Shown: positions 34,852 through 45,727 of the stretch, one piece after another
Numbering within the stretch: position 1 is the stretch's first letter
How the letters are laid out: every line of letters begins with the position of its first letter
DNA from: Brachypterus glaber
Taxonomy: Eukaryota; Arthropoda; Insecta; Coleoptera; Kateretidae
Direction: 5' to 3'
Length of the DNA: 64,000 nt
Assembly (NCBI GenBank): GCA_958510825.1
Contig: OY294051.1
Span: 27,329,265-27,393,264, forward strand
Notes under the pieces: model-generated
Databases searched by the model: none
What the model was told of the DNA's origin: nothing
The model's input: the letters and a program-made list of their open reading frames with translations, nothing else
Made by a program: the position numbers and the translations under genes

Positions 34852-35233
34852 TATCCTTTAATAATTTTGCATATCATACACATTTTTTGTTGCTCTGTGA
34901 TAAAATCCAAATATAATATTATTAGGGAGTTTTCTTTTTGGTTTGGTATTGAAGACCTAAATTTATGTTGCCTAACGTATTGGACTCAACGAACTAATAA
35001 CTCTTCTTTCTAGAATACGCATACCGTTAAAATAAAGTATCGCCAACATCTCGGTTTGTTTGTAAACAAATAGTATGTATATTCAGGCCTGAACAATAAC
35101 AGTTACCAGTAACTGCAGTTACCATGGTATTGTTGTCTCTGTTAGAATAAAGATGTGCGAGTAAGACAAACGAATGTTTATGTTGCCGACGTTTTTGTCA
35201 GTTTTAAGGAATGAAATGCCTATTCTAGAGCAT

Positions 35234-35499
35234 AGAAAAAACGGATTCCTTGAACCAAGGACACGTGTCTTTGTATATGTTCAAAGCCATATTCTCTTGT
35301 TTCAAGGCTGGCATTTTCTTGAACTGAACCAAAGTCAATGTCCTTGAATAAAGAGAACGGGTTTTGGACTAAAAATCCGCACTCTTTATTCAAAGACATT
35401 GACTTTGGTTCAAGAAAATGCCAGCCTTGAAACAATAGAGTATGGCTTTGAACATATCCAAAGACACGTGTCCTTGGGTAAAGGAATCCGTTTTTTCTG
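35234..35499. repeat. 266-bp palindrome
   Basis: AGAAAAAACGGATTCCTTGA pairs with GGAATCCGTTTTTTCT. GGACACGTGTC and TTTCAAGGCTGGCATTTTC pair with their inverses. The centre is near 35366. An outer pair AACTAATAACTCTTCT (34991) with AGAAGAGTTATTAGTT (35506) shows the element was larger and that about 215 bp was inserted in the left arm, bounded by CTAGAATA and TATTCTAG. Confidence 0.8.
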
Positions 35500-35650
35500 T
35501 GAGAGAAGAGTTATTAGTTCGATGATTGGACTGCTGTCCATTGAAGTTGCCCAACATGTTTCCAGATCTGTGAGCTCGCTGGGTTCTGTTAAGAAGCATG
35601 TTGCCCAACATGCTTCCTAGTGAGTGGCCTGCTTTAAAATATATGAACAT

Positions 35651-36183
35651 TTCAAAGAACTTTTACCTCAAGAAGTAATGTCAGACCAATGTTTATGAAT
35701 GTGCCATCTTTTTATTTGTTTATTTACTAACAGAAACGCGATCAGCTTTGTGGTGTAAAATATAGATGTCGCTAGTCGACTTTCAGGCTACCTAGTAGCG
35801 ATGTTGCGTAGTTTTATCATGAATTCAAATCATTATACTTAAATTAAAAATGTAAAAAACTTTATTGTGTATACTATAATAATGTTTAATAATATAGTAT
35901 ATTTAAATCCATTAAAATTAAACTACTAGTTCATATAAAACTCATACAGAACTAATGTTTCTTAAAATTTACAATAAAATATCCAAAGTATATGTTTCCA
36001 ATCGGCAACACTGTACCCCTGTCAGTCATTTTACGACATTAGACTGTAAGTTTACACATTCTTTCTCTCTCTTTACGCGTACTAAGTGTAAACAATAGTC
36101 ACTCCCCACCAGCCCCTCACGCTTCAAACAAAGCATACGGTAGATTTCATCATGCTCCTTCTTGAGGTAAAAGTTCTTTGGAA
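35651..36183. mobile_element. TIR element with 25-bp inverted ends
   Basis: TTCAAAGAACTTTTACCTCA and AGAAG at 35651-35675 are matched inversely by 36158-36183. The interior has no recognised gene. Confidence 0.55.
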
Positions 36184-36679
36184 AATTTTAAAAAATAATG
36201 AAGGCGCTGCCTGTTACATCCCCAGGCCGTAGGGGGGAGTGAGCAGAAAAAAGTCTGGCTACGTATTTGCGTGTTTATTTATTATTTAAATACCATTTAA
36301 GCAGGAAATTTTCACACTAATTAGTATAGTATTTTTGTATTGATAGTACATTATTAACATAGGATTATATGCATGAATGAAGCCTAATTAACCGTTTTAA
36401 ATGCTATTTTTAAAACTTTATTTTTTAAAAATATATTTTTAAAAATATTTTTATTGTTTCAATTTAGACTACATATGTAATTTTTTTTTAAACAACAAAA
36501 AAAAACTGATAAAATACCCGTACAAATTTGCAAGTGTCACATAGTATATGAGGTAAGGTGTTGTTGCTAATTGCAGGTTACATGAAATCATTTTACAGGG
36601 TTTAACTTTTTACTGTTTAAAAATTTCATAAAACATATTCTTAGGGGGTTAGGTAACGTTCAAGTTTTGTTATTATTAC

Positions 36680-36713
36680 AAATGTGCACTATATATAATA
36701 TATAGCGCACATT
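36680..36713. repeat. Short near-perfect hairpin
   Basis: AATGTGCACTATATA faces TATATAGCGCACATT around a short AT loop. Confidence 0.8.
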
Positions 36714-36869
36714 CATTTCCAGTTCTAATTAGATAAATAATTAATGACATTAATTTGTCTTATTACCGGCAATTTCATAGTTCAGTTAACGCATTTACGA
36801 GCAATACCTAATTATAGAAAGTGTGAAAATTGGCAATGCACTTGGCCTGAGCCACGCGCCTATTATATA

Positions 36870-38352
36870 GGGTGTTTCTGTTTAAATGACCCCTCTTTAG
36901 AACGGATTTACTAAACGCTTTAAGCTAGACTTGAAATTTGGTATACAGGATTTTACCAAAAGTTCTCGCTCGGGATGGTTTTTGGTAAACAATGGGGTAA
37001 ATACAATAATTTTTCACAAAAATTTGAAAATTGCTATATAGCTGAAATTGAATATGATAATAAAAAATCCATCCCCATGGGGGTGAGGGGGTAAATATTT
37101 TTTAAATATTTTCAATATTTTCGTCAAAATTGGTATATAGAGGTTTTTGGGGACGACGAAACTGAATTCGATAATAAAATTTTTCCAGTTCCCCCTAAGG
37201 GGTGGGGGTAGTTTGCGTGAAAAATGGTATATAGGGGTTTTTGAGGTTGCTGAAAGTAAATCTGATAATAAAAAAAATTTAAACGAAAATTGGTATATAG
37301 GGGTTTTTGAGGTTGCTGAAAAAAGTTTTTTTTGACATCACTATTTTTTAAATTCAAATATATTAAAAATCGAAAAAAGGACGAGGTTAGGTTCTCAGAG
37401 TATTTTTTTTTTTTGAAAAAAAAAAGTAGATATTTTTTTATTCTTTAAAGAAAGTAATACTTTCAAAGTATAGTTGTTGGCAGTAGTATTTTTACCTCTA
37501 ATCAATAAAGAAATTATGCGTATTATCTACCGCTAATTAAGCAGAGAAGGTTAGATACTTCAATTGCAATAGGTAGATTTATAAATAAAATTTATGGTTC
37601 TGCCATTTTAATAAATGTCAATGTTTAAAATATAAACATAATTTCATTATTCTTCTGCGTTTCAGAGAAATAAAGTTTGTGTTATGCTATATCTAAGGAA
37701 TTTTAATATATGTATTAAATTATTTTAAATTCGAGCTAAAATGTATGTCTAGGTAAACATAATATGCATTCCATATTAAGAGGCTGCACCCCTATAAAAC
37801 TCGGTAAGCACAATTAAAATACACTGCCCAGTAAAAGAGCTTTCCCATTTTTCACCCCCGCCCGTAAAATGGATTTTTTATTATCAGATTCACTTTCAGC
37901 AATCATAAAAACCTTAATATACCAATTTTCACGAAAACTACCCTCTGCTCCTCAGGGGGTGAAATTAGAAAAAAAGTATTATCATGATAATAATCTACAA
38001 ATTCATATTAGTCGACCACAAAAAACCCTATATACCAATTTTGGAGAAAATATTAATAATATTGAAAAATATTTACCCCCTCACCCCCTCGGGGGTGGAA
38101 TAAGAAAAGTTTTTTTATCAGATTCAATTTTAGCAACCTCAAAAACCCATATATATAAATTTTCAAATTTTTCTAAAAAAATGTATTTTTCCCCCCTTGC
38201 CCCCAATGTTTACCAAAAATCTCGAGCGAGAACTTTTGGTAAAATACCTGTATGCCAAATTTCAAGTCTCTAGCTTAAAGCGTTCTTAAGTTATCGTGTC
38301 CACAAGATTTCCCGGACAGACCGATCGACCGACCGACTGATCGACCGACAAT
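36870..38352. mobile_element. F7 long palindromic element
   Basis: Left landmarks CTTTAAGCTAGACTTGAAAT, ACCAAAAGTTCTCGCTCGGG and GGTGAGGGGGTAAATA recur inverted at 38030-38290. Within the left arm, AAAATTGGTATATAGGGGTT and GAGGTTGCTGAAA form short tandem units (37120-37320), mirrored at 37880-38150. The right end has GACAGACCGATCGACCGACC. No coding sequence; open frames on the arms are mirror translations. Confidence 0.7.
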
Positions 38353-38388
38353 TTTTTTTTTGCTCGAAATTGATTTATATCGAGATAC

Positions 38389-38586
38389 CTAAATAAATTG
38401 AAATATAAAGTCATTATATATTATATTAAGATTATTTGATAAAAACTCCTCGAAGCTGTAGAACGTCTTGTTTGCAAGATAACGTTTGATTTTAGTTTTA
38501 AAAAATTCTAGTTTTAGTTGTCTTACTTTAAGTGGTAAAATATTAAAAAATACATCAAAATCATTTATCACTCTTAAAATCTTCAA
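38389..38586 (-). pseudogene. Non-LTR RT C-terminal tail remnant
   Basis: The frame reads VFFNILPLKVRQLKLEFFKT and then LANKTFYSFEEFLSN. The order F-N-x-LP, FK-x-K-x-K-x-YL and FYS-x-EFL is the conserved end of the polymerase ORF in CR1/Jockey-like LINEs. Only about 65 codons are left and nothing upstream of the tail is preserved. It abuts F2-type repeat units on its 5' side, so the retroelement scrap has been joined to another repeat. Confidence 0.55.
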
Positions 38587-38659
38587 TTTTCTTTTTAAAC
38601 CCTATTCTGGCCGGTTTTCACGTGTTTTTTTGCCTTGCGTTCAAAATCCTAGGTTGATT

Positions 38660-39415
38660 AGCCGATTCCGACTTCGGATTTGGCTTTTTGAGAGCTCCAA
38701 AATACGTATAAATAGCATGATTTCGATTTATAATAAACTCTTTTATTTCTAATTAGGTCATTTTGAGGTAATGTCGATACCTTGAGGTGTTTGGTCAATT
38801 TGAGTGCAGATTCGTTTTCAGCTCCCCTAAATACGTATAAGTAGCATAGTTTGCTCGTTTCAATCCTTAATAAACTCTTTTATCAAAAATAAGGTGAATT
38901 TTAGTAATTTTTGAGGTTATGTCGAAATGCTTGGGCGATGGGCCATTTCTGACCTCGGATTCGGATTCAGCGAAAAAAAAATACATACATATATGTTGTT
39001 GTTAAAGTACAGACCACTTTTTTATTTTGTGTGGCTGTGTAATTAATAGTTTAAAGCGACAATTAGCATCAATCACATTCCTTTCCACAATCCCTCTCTA
39101 AAAACACAGTGCAGTGCTACACAATTCATGTTGGGACCCATGGCTGCAGCCAGAGAAGACTTTGCACGAATTAACGTAAGTCCTGAAACCAACACCAAAA
39201 TCAGTTCACTAGCCCCCCGAGTTGTATTTGGTAACATCAGTAAAAGCAACATATTGCGAAAAGTATGTTTTTTGAGGTTATGTTGAAAACGGGGTCTAAC
39301 TTTAAAATTCCGATTTCAGATTCGGGTTCAGCGGCTCAAAATACACAGGAATTGAATAGTCGAGTCCGTCGGAGATCCAACTTTTTTAATGTTGTGTGGC
39401 TGTGTTATCTATGCA
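38660..39415 (+). repeat. F2-related diverged tandem units
   Basis: Units near 38670, 38803 and 38951 share a TTCGGATT-type core followed by AAATACGTATAAATAGCAT and AATAAACTCTTTTAT. Another copy of the core is at 39330. Tips TTTTATTTTGTGTGGCTGTG (39022) and GTTGTGTGGCTGTGTTAT (39391) are F2 ends. No gene is recognised. Confidence 0.55.
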
Positions 39416-39417
39416 AC

Positions 39418-39769
39418 TAAAAGTCCGATCAAAAAAAGGTTTAACATTTTTTTTTTTATTTTTTTAAGGAGATTTAAATAGAAGTAAAAAAATATATGTT
39501 TCTATTTAAAAAAAAAAGTTGACCTTGAAATGACCTTGAAAGCGTAAATATCCGTAAAAAAAATATGCCATTTTGTTTTCCCGATTAAAATAAACAACTT
39601 CTGTCTTACTTTTTTTTTCTAAAATGCATTCGAGATATTTAAAAGTTTCAAGTTTAAAAAAACACCCGGTATATCACCCAACTGCTACATGTTATAGCAA
39701 CTACTGCAACAGCAACAGCATGCTGTTGGACTCTTCGTTATGACTGTTCTTAATCTGTTCACTCTGGAA
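39418..39769. other. Repeat-like, no gene seen
   Basis: Contains a tandem heptamer-like GACCTTGAAATGACCTTGAA at about 39520 and a CACCCGGTATA motif (39662) resembling a TIR tip. No coding signature. Confidence 0.4.
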
Positions 39770-40012
39770 TCCAGAGTCCAGAGTCCAATTTCAGCAACCT
39801 CAAAAACCCCTATATGGCAATTTCAAATTTTTCTAAAAAAATGTATTTTTCCATTTGCCCCCCTTGCCGCTCCCCAATGTTTACCAAAAACAATCCCGAG
39901 TTAGAACTTTTGGTAACATACCCGTATGTCAAATTTCAAGTCTCTAGCTTAAAGCATTCTTAAGTTACAAGATTTCCCGGACAGACCGATCGACCGACCA
40001 GCCGATTTTTTT
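39770..40012 (+). repeat. F7 partial copy
   Basis: Matches the right arm of 36870-38352 in order: TTTCAGCAACCTCAAAAACC, CCCCAATGTTTACCAAAAA, AAATTTCAAGTCTCTAGCTT, then GACAGACCGATCGACCGACC. Within the shared stretch, the bases GTTATCGTGTCCAC are shortened. Confidence 0.75.
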
Positions 40013-40704
40013 GCCTGAAATTGATTTATATCGACATAAAACGTCATAATACGAAAAAAAAAATTATTTTTTTTGCACGAACACAAGGCTTTCCGAAATG
40101 TTGAAAATTTTTAAAATGGGAAAGCAATGGAATACAATTTAAAAGAATAAACCTGTACTATAGATTGTATTTTTTAAATTTGCATGTCAGCTTTCACTTC
40201 TTAAACGCCATCACAAACTATTACAAAATTCTTGTCCAACTTGCAGTCTATCACGAAAATGCGTGTCAATGTACAGTCTCGCTTGTATTATTAATTATTA
40301 TTATTGCTAGCATGCAATTGTTATTTCATTTATTTTATGTAATTATTATTATTAGAATAAAAATATTAGAAAATATGAATAGATAAATAAGAATATGCAA
40401 AGCTATAAACGCTTGGATTTTCGACAGCGGCGGACTAGTTGGAAAGTGGAAAGCTGACTCTCCCCTATTAGTAGCTTCGGTCCTCTAAATTGCATAAAAA
40501 ATATCTATTTATCGGTAAAATCGAATGGACAGTAAACAGTACCATTTCATCGTTTTTGAGAACCCTTAACACTAAAAAATTGGGTATACAATTTTACATT
40601 TGCTTTATACTCAACTTGGTACGTATTTAGACTCACAAGAGTGTAAAAATTATTTCCGCAGTAGGTGTTTAAAAATGTGGTGAATTTACCATACATCCAA
40701 ATCA

Positions 40705-42108
40705 GTAGTAGTAGTAGTAAATTTTTGGGTTGGCCAAAGCCGGACAACTAGGCCATTTCTGGCCCTTTTTGTCACCCCAGGCAATCTCAGCCATTTACTA
40801 ATTTGAGTCCTCCTTGAACCTGTCCGTCCTTTCAATAAAGGTCAGGATATTGGCCCAGGGGAGATCTCTTAGTTCCTCTTGGTTAAGTCTTTGAGTTTCA
40901 AAGACTTGCAACCTGATCCTGTCGTATCTGACACACTCGGCTAAGTAATGAGAGGATGTTTCATCCTCTCCGCACTCTGGACATAGCGGACTCTCTAGAA
41001 TCCGCATTGTCGCCAGGTGCTTCCTTAGCTTGCAGTGGCCCGTGAGGATCCCTACAAGTTGTCTAAGTGCAGTTCTTCCTTTTTCCAGCAACTCTTTCGT
41101 TTGCTTGGGCCAGCCAGGAAGTCCCTAGCTTGCCGGCAACCGTCGACCGCCCTCCATTGCTCCTTTAGCTTGGTATAAGCCCACTCATCGAGAGCGGTCT
41201 TTACTTGCTTCCTTGTAACACCTAATATAGGTTGCGGCCCCGTGCAGGCCATCCCTGATCCGAGTCTTGCAAGTTCATCTGCCTTCTCGTTTCCGGGAAT
41301 TCCACTATGACCCGGTACCCATACCAGTTGAACGTTTTTGGTCCTTGCTAACTCTTCCAAGGCTTCTGCACACTCCCTGACTAGGAGTGACCTAGTGCTG
41401 GGATTGCACAATGCCTTTAGAGCGGCTTGACTGTCCGAGCAGATGTATATATCGTTCCCCCAATGCTGCCTTATTTCCCTGCAATTTGCCGCTTCCTGTA
41501 TGGCATAGACCTCAGCTTGGAAGACAGTGGAAAAGCGGCCAAGTGGAAAACTCTTTTGCAAGTCCAGGTCCCCCACGAAGAGTCCTGCCCCAGAGCTTTG
41601 GATGCCTTCCATACGCGAGCCGTCTGTATAGCACACCAAAGCGTTTGGCGCAAATTGTATTTCTTTCTTTTCCCATTCCTCCTTTGTCGGAATCCTGAGA
41701 GAGAAACTTCTATCGAACTTTAATCGGTCCTCTGCTTCAATCACTCTGATACTACTAATTGGGATATCCCTTTCAGAAATATCAGCGATTTTGCCGACCG
41801 TAGTTCGCCTTCCCGGCCATCCAACTACCAGAGTCCCTAAGTCTGAGAAGCTAGCCATTGCCTTCTTCTGGATCCAGATGGAGAGTGACGGCAGTCCCAG
41901 TAGGACCTCTAGAGCAGCTTGGGGTGTTGTCCTTATTACTCCGGTGATTCCAAGACTAGCTAGTCTTTGGATTTTTCCCAGGTTCTGAGAAATTGTGGTT
42001 TTCCTAACACTAGGCCACCAGACCACTGAGCCATACTGGACTCTTGGCCTTATGACCGCTGTGTAGATCCATCTAAGGACCTTGGGTGTAACACCCCAGG
42101 TTTTTCCC
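40705..42108 (-). mobile_element. 5'-truncated LINE with 12-bp TSD
   Basis: ACATCCAAATCA is exact at 40693-40704 and 42109-42120. On the minus strand the insert starts within the RT thumb (GGGAAAAACCTGGGG) and ends with a TAC-repeat tail (about five units, 40705-40720 on the plus strand). A 3' end in a short tandem repeat and a 12-bp duplication fit target-primed insertion. RNase H plus a C-terminal zinc knuckle points to the I/LOA/R1-like group of LINEs. Confidence 0.9.
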
Positions 42109-42117
42109 ACATCCAAA
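40798..42117 (-). pseudogene. LINE ORF2 C-terminus: RT thumb, RNase H, CCHC
   Basis: The first frame (ending 41052) has an RT thumb with KVLRWIYTAVIRPRVQYGSV and WWPSV, then IQRLASLGITGVIRTTP. RNase H follows with YTDGS, FQAEVYAIQEA, ICSDSQAA, WVPGHSGIPGNEKADELA. Counting from the frame's first Met at 42143, the catalytic D174, E211, D237 and D289 and H279 are all present. A frameshift near 41060-41090 moves the rest to another frame. There LVGILTGHCKLRKHL leads to a C-x2-C-x7-H-x4-C zinc knuckle (CPECGEDE to HYLAEC) and a stop at 40798. The first 8-9 residues of the open frame (to 42120) are target DNA, not LINE. Endonuclease, fingers and palm are missing, so the copy is dead despite an intact RNase H site. 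Confidence 0.9.
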
Positions 42118-42120
42118 TCA

Positions 42121-42408
42121 AGTTTCAGTGTAAAATTTATCATTCAGAGTACAAATTTTACACCCAAGAAATCATTTACAGGTATGCAGCTCGCTCAAAT
42201 CTCAGTAAATTAAATTTTTAAAGTTAGCTCATAAAAATCTAAGGTTTTTTTTGTACGAAACTATGAAATTTGTTTAAAAACAAACACCATCAATTTTTAC
42301 CCTTTTTGGCCGAGACCTCTCAAGGTCATCCCACTGTGCATTCCTTTGACGTGGTTATTTGAATTCATGTTTTAAGGAAAACCCAAGGTTTTAAAATAGT
42401 TATTGATA
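42121..42408. other. No gene seen
   Basis: Target-side DNA of the LINE insertion. TAAAATTTATCATTCAGAGT and ACAAATTTTACACCCAAGAA may be an inverse relative of 40575-40610, so the LINE may have hit an older TIR element. Confidence 0.35.
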
Positions 42409-42537
42409 AGACAAGGGCGAAAAGTTAAGTTTTTCGATAGAGTAGGTTTTTAGAAGCCGAGGGCCGGCTGATGGGGCCGGCCCGAGGGTAATAACCCTAC
42501 AAAATCGACATTTTACTTTTTGCCCGTTTTATTCGAT
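42409..42537. repeat. Foldback with GC-rich apex
   Basis: ACAAGGGCGAAAAGTTAA pairs imperfectly with TTTACTTTTTGCCCGTTT, and GAGGGCCGGC at the apex pairs with GCCGGCCCGAGG. The arms are about 62 bp. A smaller related structure (GGGCGAAAAAAAC with AAACTTCTCGCC) lies at 43002-43053. Confidence 0.7.
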
Positions 42538-43518
42538 TGTTACTAATTATAATAAATTATTATAATATACTTAATTTTAAATTGCAAAAAATATTTCTTT
42601 TTATTGTCTTATTACTTATCTAGTTATCCATGACAAATTGCTATCCAATCAAATCGCTTTAAAAACAATTGAATTGTTTCTTTGGTGTGCGGTTTCATTT
42701 TTAAATTAAAAAAGCTTGGTGATTAATTTTTGTTAAAATGTTTCTGTTATGAAAATAATAATACTTCTGAAACCGTTCTATGAATATTATAAATATTGAA
42801 ATTTTGTGTTTTTATTTTATTTTAGTTATAGAAGATTTTTTTTGTATGAAATGATTATAATAACTGTATCTGGTCAAAAAGAACAGTTCAAGACCAAAAG
42901 TGACCAAAAGTGACCAAAAGTTCATATTTCTTTATAAATATTACAGTAAAGGTAAAGCGTCTTCTTTTAAAAAGCTTAAAAATAACAAGTTATAATTAGC
43001 GGGCGAAAAAAACTTTTTGGCCCTAGGTCCACAAAGTTAAACTTCTCGCCTGAAAAACAAAAAGTGTCGCTTTTAGAATCAATCTAATAAAACATTTTAT
43101 AAATCCAGGCGCATGATTATGTCCTGGAAAAAATGGCCAGGTAAATCATGTGGGTCACTTTTTGAGTAGGCGGGTTATCTAGGTAGTTATTAGCTTCTAA
43201 ATAGACTAGACGTTTTATATTAAAAATTAATTAGAAGTATTTATAACCCGAGATAAGTGTATTTTTTTAAATGATAGTTCTATTCTTACTTTTTAACTAT
43301 ATTTATATTGATTAAACAGGCCCACAACGAATGTACGAGATATGTGGCTATGATATTTCTTTGTATTTAGTTAGGCTGCTGGAATATGGTGTAAGAATAC
43401 CCATTCGGCTTTCGTTTTTTATAAAAATAAAAAAAGGCCCAAAAACTCTAAAATTTGCAACAAATTGTAAGAGGAAATTTAATCCAAAATAAAGCCCCTT
43501 TAATTCTTCTTAAAAGAG
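42538..43518. other. AT-rich stretch, no gene seen
   Basis: Apart from the small 43002-43053 foldback and a tandem GTGACCAAAA at about 42899-42918, no repeat or coding signature is seen. Confidence 0.4.
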
Positions 43519-43524
43519 GTTAAT

Positions 43525-44092
43525 CCAGGCCCGTAACTGGGGGGTACTAAGTAAGTAAGTAAGTAATATTTATTGTTCATCAGAATAAAGATTCTATAAC
43601 AATTGGGGGGTACTAGGGGGTGCTCAGCACCCCCTGGCATGATTTTGAGCACCCCTGGCAAAATAAGGTCTAAGCACCCTCACAGGGGGAGCTCAAGTCC
43701 AGTTGGTAAAATTCAGTGGAAGATTTCGTAAAATGTATGTTGGAAAAATTGAGGGGTAAAGGGAAATTGTTTACTTGGAAAAGTTTGGAAAGGTTGGGAA
43801 TTCTTCAGAGGTGAGGACCTTTTTTTTTAAGTCATCAAAATTTTACGTTCGGGGGTAGTACAGCCTTTTTTTGAGTTGGTAATTTTTCAGATGTAAGGAC
43901 CTTTTTTTTAGTCAGGGTCAGGGGTAAAACTGTTTTTTTGATTTGGGAAATTTCTCAATTTTTAAATTTTCAGTTGGGATATATTTGCTCTGCCCCCTCC
44001 CAAAAAATACTTCGTAGCACTGAAAATATTATAAAAATTTTCTGTCAGGGGATGCTCAGCACCCCCTGGATTTTTTTGAATTACGGGCCTGG
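43525..44092. mobile_element. TIR element with GTTAAT duplication
   Basis: It starts CCAGGCCCGTAACTGG and ends TTACGGGCCTGG. GTTAAT is exact at 43519-43524 and 44093-44098. GGTGCTCAGCACCCCCTGG near 43620 and GATGCTCAGCACCCCCTGGA near 44051 are repeated inside. A GTAA microsatellite (about four units) lies at 43549-43566. The ends relate to the AGGCGTAAC-tipped element at 6232-6394. Confidence 0.75.
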
Positions 44093-44098
44093 GTTAAT

Positions 44099-44726
44099 CA
44101 GTTCCTTTTCGTAACTCAAGTACTTTCTGAGATATAGAGCTTTTTTACAAAAAAGAAGGGTTATTAATTAATCTTACAGCCCAAATACAAAGTCTGCGGC
44201 TCAAAGAGCACACTTTTATGATCTAGTGTAGATTTTGCAATTTTAAGAATTTCCTCAAAATACTTAAAATTTTGATTTTTATCAAACTTAAGGGTTGTGG
44301 GGCAAGTTGATTAAAATCAAATGGCTTAAAATACAAAAAATAAAGGGAGCGGATATTTTTCAGTCACAGACTCCAATGGAGTGAAACTTTTGAGGTTTTC
44401 AGGGGTTTTAGGCCAGTTGATAATTCTCATATCATATTCGGATTCAGTAGCTCAAAATACATAGGAATATCATAGCCACGTGTCTAGTACATTACTTTTT
44501 CTTGTGGGCCTGTGTTATTGGAAAAAATACAGTTACATTGAAATGATTGAAATGAAAGAATTAATTCTCGTGAGAGAAAGATTGTTATTAAAATCTTATA
44601 AAAAAAGAAACTGTAAATTTTTCGAATTTCATTTCATAACCGTTGATTTGAATAATTATTATAATAATCTGTTGGCATTTTTATAAAAATTTTAATTTTA
44701 TCAATCCTATAAAATATTCTTCTTTG
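44099..44726. other. Repeat-like, includes an F2 end; no gene
   Basis: ATATTCGGATTCAGTAGCTC, ATACATAGGAATATCATAG and CTTGTGGGCCTGTGTTATT at 44430-44516 form an F2 end. The rest shows no coding signature. Confidence 0.5.
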
Positions 44727-45046
44727 CAATGGACTGCCGGCTATTTAGATTAGATAAAGAGAGAAGTTCTACAGAAAGAGATAAAAGTATAATTATTATT
44801 GTTTTAAAATAAAATTATGAATATTTTAGGTAAAAATAACATTTTAGATTATATTTTAAATTACATGAAGGTAAGATATTTGTTTTTTTAAGTAAAAAAC
44901 TATTTTTTTTTTATTTTTATAACACAGCTATGTGTGCAGTAGGTCTAAAGTTTCCTAGGGAACGTATGACCTACTCCTTAATTTGACAGTCATTGATAAT
45001 ACCCCGTTGTGTGTGAAGATTTTGTACTTGTTTTTGTGTTTAATAA
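44727..45046 (+). repeat. Second copy of the 34254-34580 segment
   Basis: Collinear with 34254-34580. Its right edge reads TTTAATAATTTTGC, directly continuing where the copy at 34592 is interrupted by the F9-like palindrome, so it is close to an empty site. Confidence 0.85.
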
Positions 45047-45727
45047 TTTTGCAACTTAAATTAACTTAAAAATTACATATTACGTTATGTGAAGATACAT
45101 TATATATTATGTAATATTTAAAAATATAGCAATAAGTTATGTGAAATTTTACATAGCTTATTGTGTGATTTTTATCTGTGTAAATATTGATCCGGTTTTT
45201 TATTGACCAGAAAGCTTCTTCGGGTAGTTATTTGAGGTTATGTTACTTTTTCTGGATACACTGATTTCAGAATGTAAAAACAAAAGATTGCCCACATGGC
45301 GGTAACGCGCAAGAGACCTACTAGTTCCCGTGATATAACCATTTAAAAATAATGCCACCCGTCTAGAAAGGGTACCCATTTAATCTCGTTTTATTTTTCT
45401 GTGTATTTAAAGAAATTGTGTGACACTCGCTATACTTACAGTAACTCTAGGTATATGGTACCCATATGGTATTTGTACCAGCAACATTGGTCAGATTTCT
45501 CCTGCAGACGGCACCAGCCTTCTTCTGCGGGTATACACACATAAAAATAATATCTTAAATTAAGATATTAAGATTCTTAATTCAAATGAATATAATTTAA
45601 TCCAAGTAAACACTGTAAAAAGTAAACTGAATGTTCAGTTACAAATGGATAGGAAATCGGATTAATAATCATAATCATAATCACACGAATTTTGCGTGTT
45701 TTTATAGGCCTATAAGAGGTTTGGACT
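45047..45727. other. No gene seen
   Basis: AT-rich with ATTACATATTACGTTATGTG and related short repeats at 45070-45180. No coding signature. Confidence 0.4.

Larger units (their letters stand above)
34002..35620. mobile_element. Possible TIR element (CTAGGRAGCATGTTG)
   Basis: CTAGGGAGCATGTGG at 34002 and the inverse CAACATGCTTCCTAG at 35606-35620 could be 15-bp terminal repeats with two mismatches. The interior holds the segment duplicated at 44727, an F9-like palindrome and another foldback. Support is limited to the short tips. Confidence 0.3.

Noticed and set aside
37869..38273. 134-codon plus-strand frame
   Set aside because: Lies on the right arm of the F7 palindrome. Its mirror occurs on the left arm and it contains repeat units only.
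38650..39420. Telomeric TTAGG-type repeat, suggested by the TTCGGATTCGG motifs
   Set aside because: The motifs are spaced about 140 bp apart inside F2-type units and are not a tandem pentamer.
41411..41988. Plus-strand and alternative minus-strand frames over the LINE
   Set aside because: Shadows of the real RT/RNase H frame on the minus strand.
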